Part shown: positions 6,036-6,090 of the stretch, in pieces
Numbering within the stretch: position 1 is the stretch's first letter
Layout: the number at the start of each line of letters is the position of its first letter
From: CAZZCN01 sp964652975
GTDB taxonomy: Bacteria > Bacillota > Clostridia > Saccharofermentanales > UBA5734
NCBI GenBank assembly: GCA_964652975.1
Contig: CAZZCN010000131.1
Span: forward strand, 1-6,090
Direction of reading: 5' to 3'
Length of the DNA stretch: 6,090 nt
The notes under the pieces: generated by a model
The model's database searches: none
The model's input: only the letters and a program-made list of their open reading frames with translations
Told to the model about the DNA's origin: nothing
Made by a program: the position numbers and the translations under genes

Positions 6036-6090
6036 ATGGAGAAAGGGTTGGTGATGAAAACAAAAGATAAAAATGAAAGCAAACTTTACT
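6036..6090 (+). repeat. Direct repeat, copy 2 (after the GH36 stop, to the window end)
   Basis: All 55 bases match copy 1, at an offset of 89 bp. The match stops only because the window stops, so the true repeat may be longer and might include a second copy of the GH36 stop region. It is outside the GH36 frame, which ended at 6022-6024, though it carries the same ATG-led frame internally. No ribosome-binding site supports its being a separate gene. Confidence 0.97.

Noticed and set aside
1..6090. CRISPR array, tRNA/rRNA, insertion sequence or phage attachment site
   Set aside because: No regularly spaced repeats, cloverleaf-like segments, transposase frames or terminal inverted repeats of insertion-sequence type were seen; the only perfect long repeat is the 55-bp pair at the right end.

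Overview
The window is AT-rich (GC content in the mid-30s percent by eye). Its genes carry good Shine-Dalgarno sequences (GGAGGT, AGGAG, GGGAG), Gram-positive lipoprotein signal peptides and a sortase-type anchor tail. Together these suggest a low-GC Firmicute, most likely a polysaccharide-degrading Clostridia/Lachnospiraceae-type bacterium. No sequence allows a species call. All convincing genes lie on the + strand; I see no RNA genes, CRISPR array or transposase.

Layout: (1) 2-676 is the 3' end of a surface protein with two bacterial Ig-like (BIG2-type) domains and an LVNTG / hydrophobic / KRRKK tail. (2) 679-2349 begins 2 bp later and is translationally coupled to it; it encodes a lipoprotein solute-binding protein of the LplA/YtcQ-like sugar ABC-importer type. 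(3) 2350-2628 is a 279-bp gap holding a possible remnant of another wall-anchor tail, a long imperfect inverted repeat, a small A/T palindrome and the ribosome-binding site of the next gene. (4) 2629-3711 encodes a cytoplasmic DUF4432 / aldose-1-epimerase-like protein. (5) 3712-3894 is a 183-bp gap unusually rich in dyad symmetry, with two operator-like palindromes and a terminator/attenuator-like hairpin. (6) 3895-6024 encodes a GH36-type alpha-galactosidase with a lipoprotein signal. (7) 6025-6090 contains an exact second copy of 55 bp from the 3' end of that gene, running flush into the window end.

Read together, this is a small carbohydrate-utilisation locus. A surface Ig-like protein may display or bind at the wall. 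The tethered GH36 would cut alpha-galactosides (or related alpha-linked sugars) outside the cell, the lipoprotein would capture the released sugar, and the epimerase-like protein would act on it in the cytosol. No permease, ATPase or regulator is in the window, so transport and control must depend on genes elsewhere. The genes are familiar families. The points most worth a second look are the terminal 55-bp repeat (true duplication or assembly-graph artefact), the stacked dyads upstream of the GH36 gene, the Gln at the site where I expect the catalytic Glu of the epimerase-like protein, and the possible anchor-tail remnant after the binding-protein gene.
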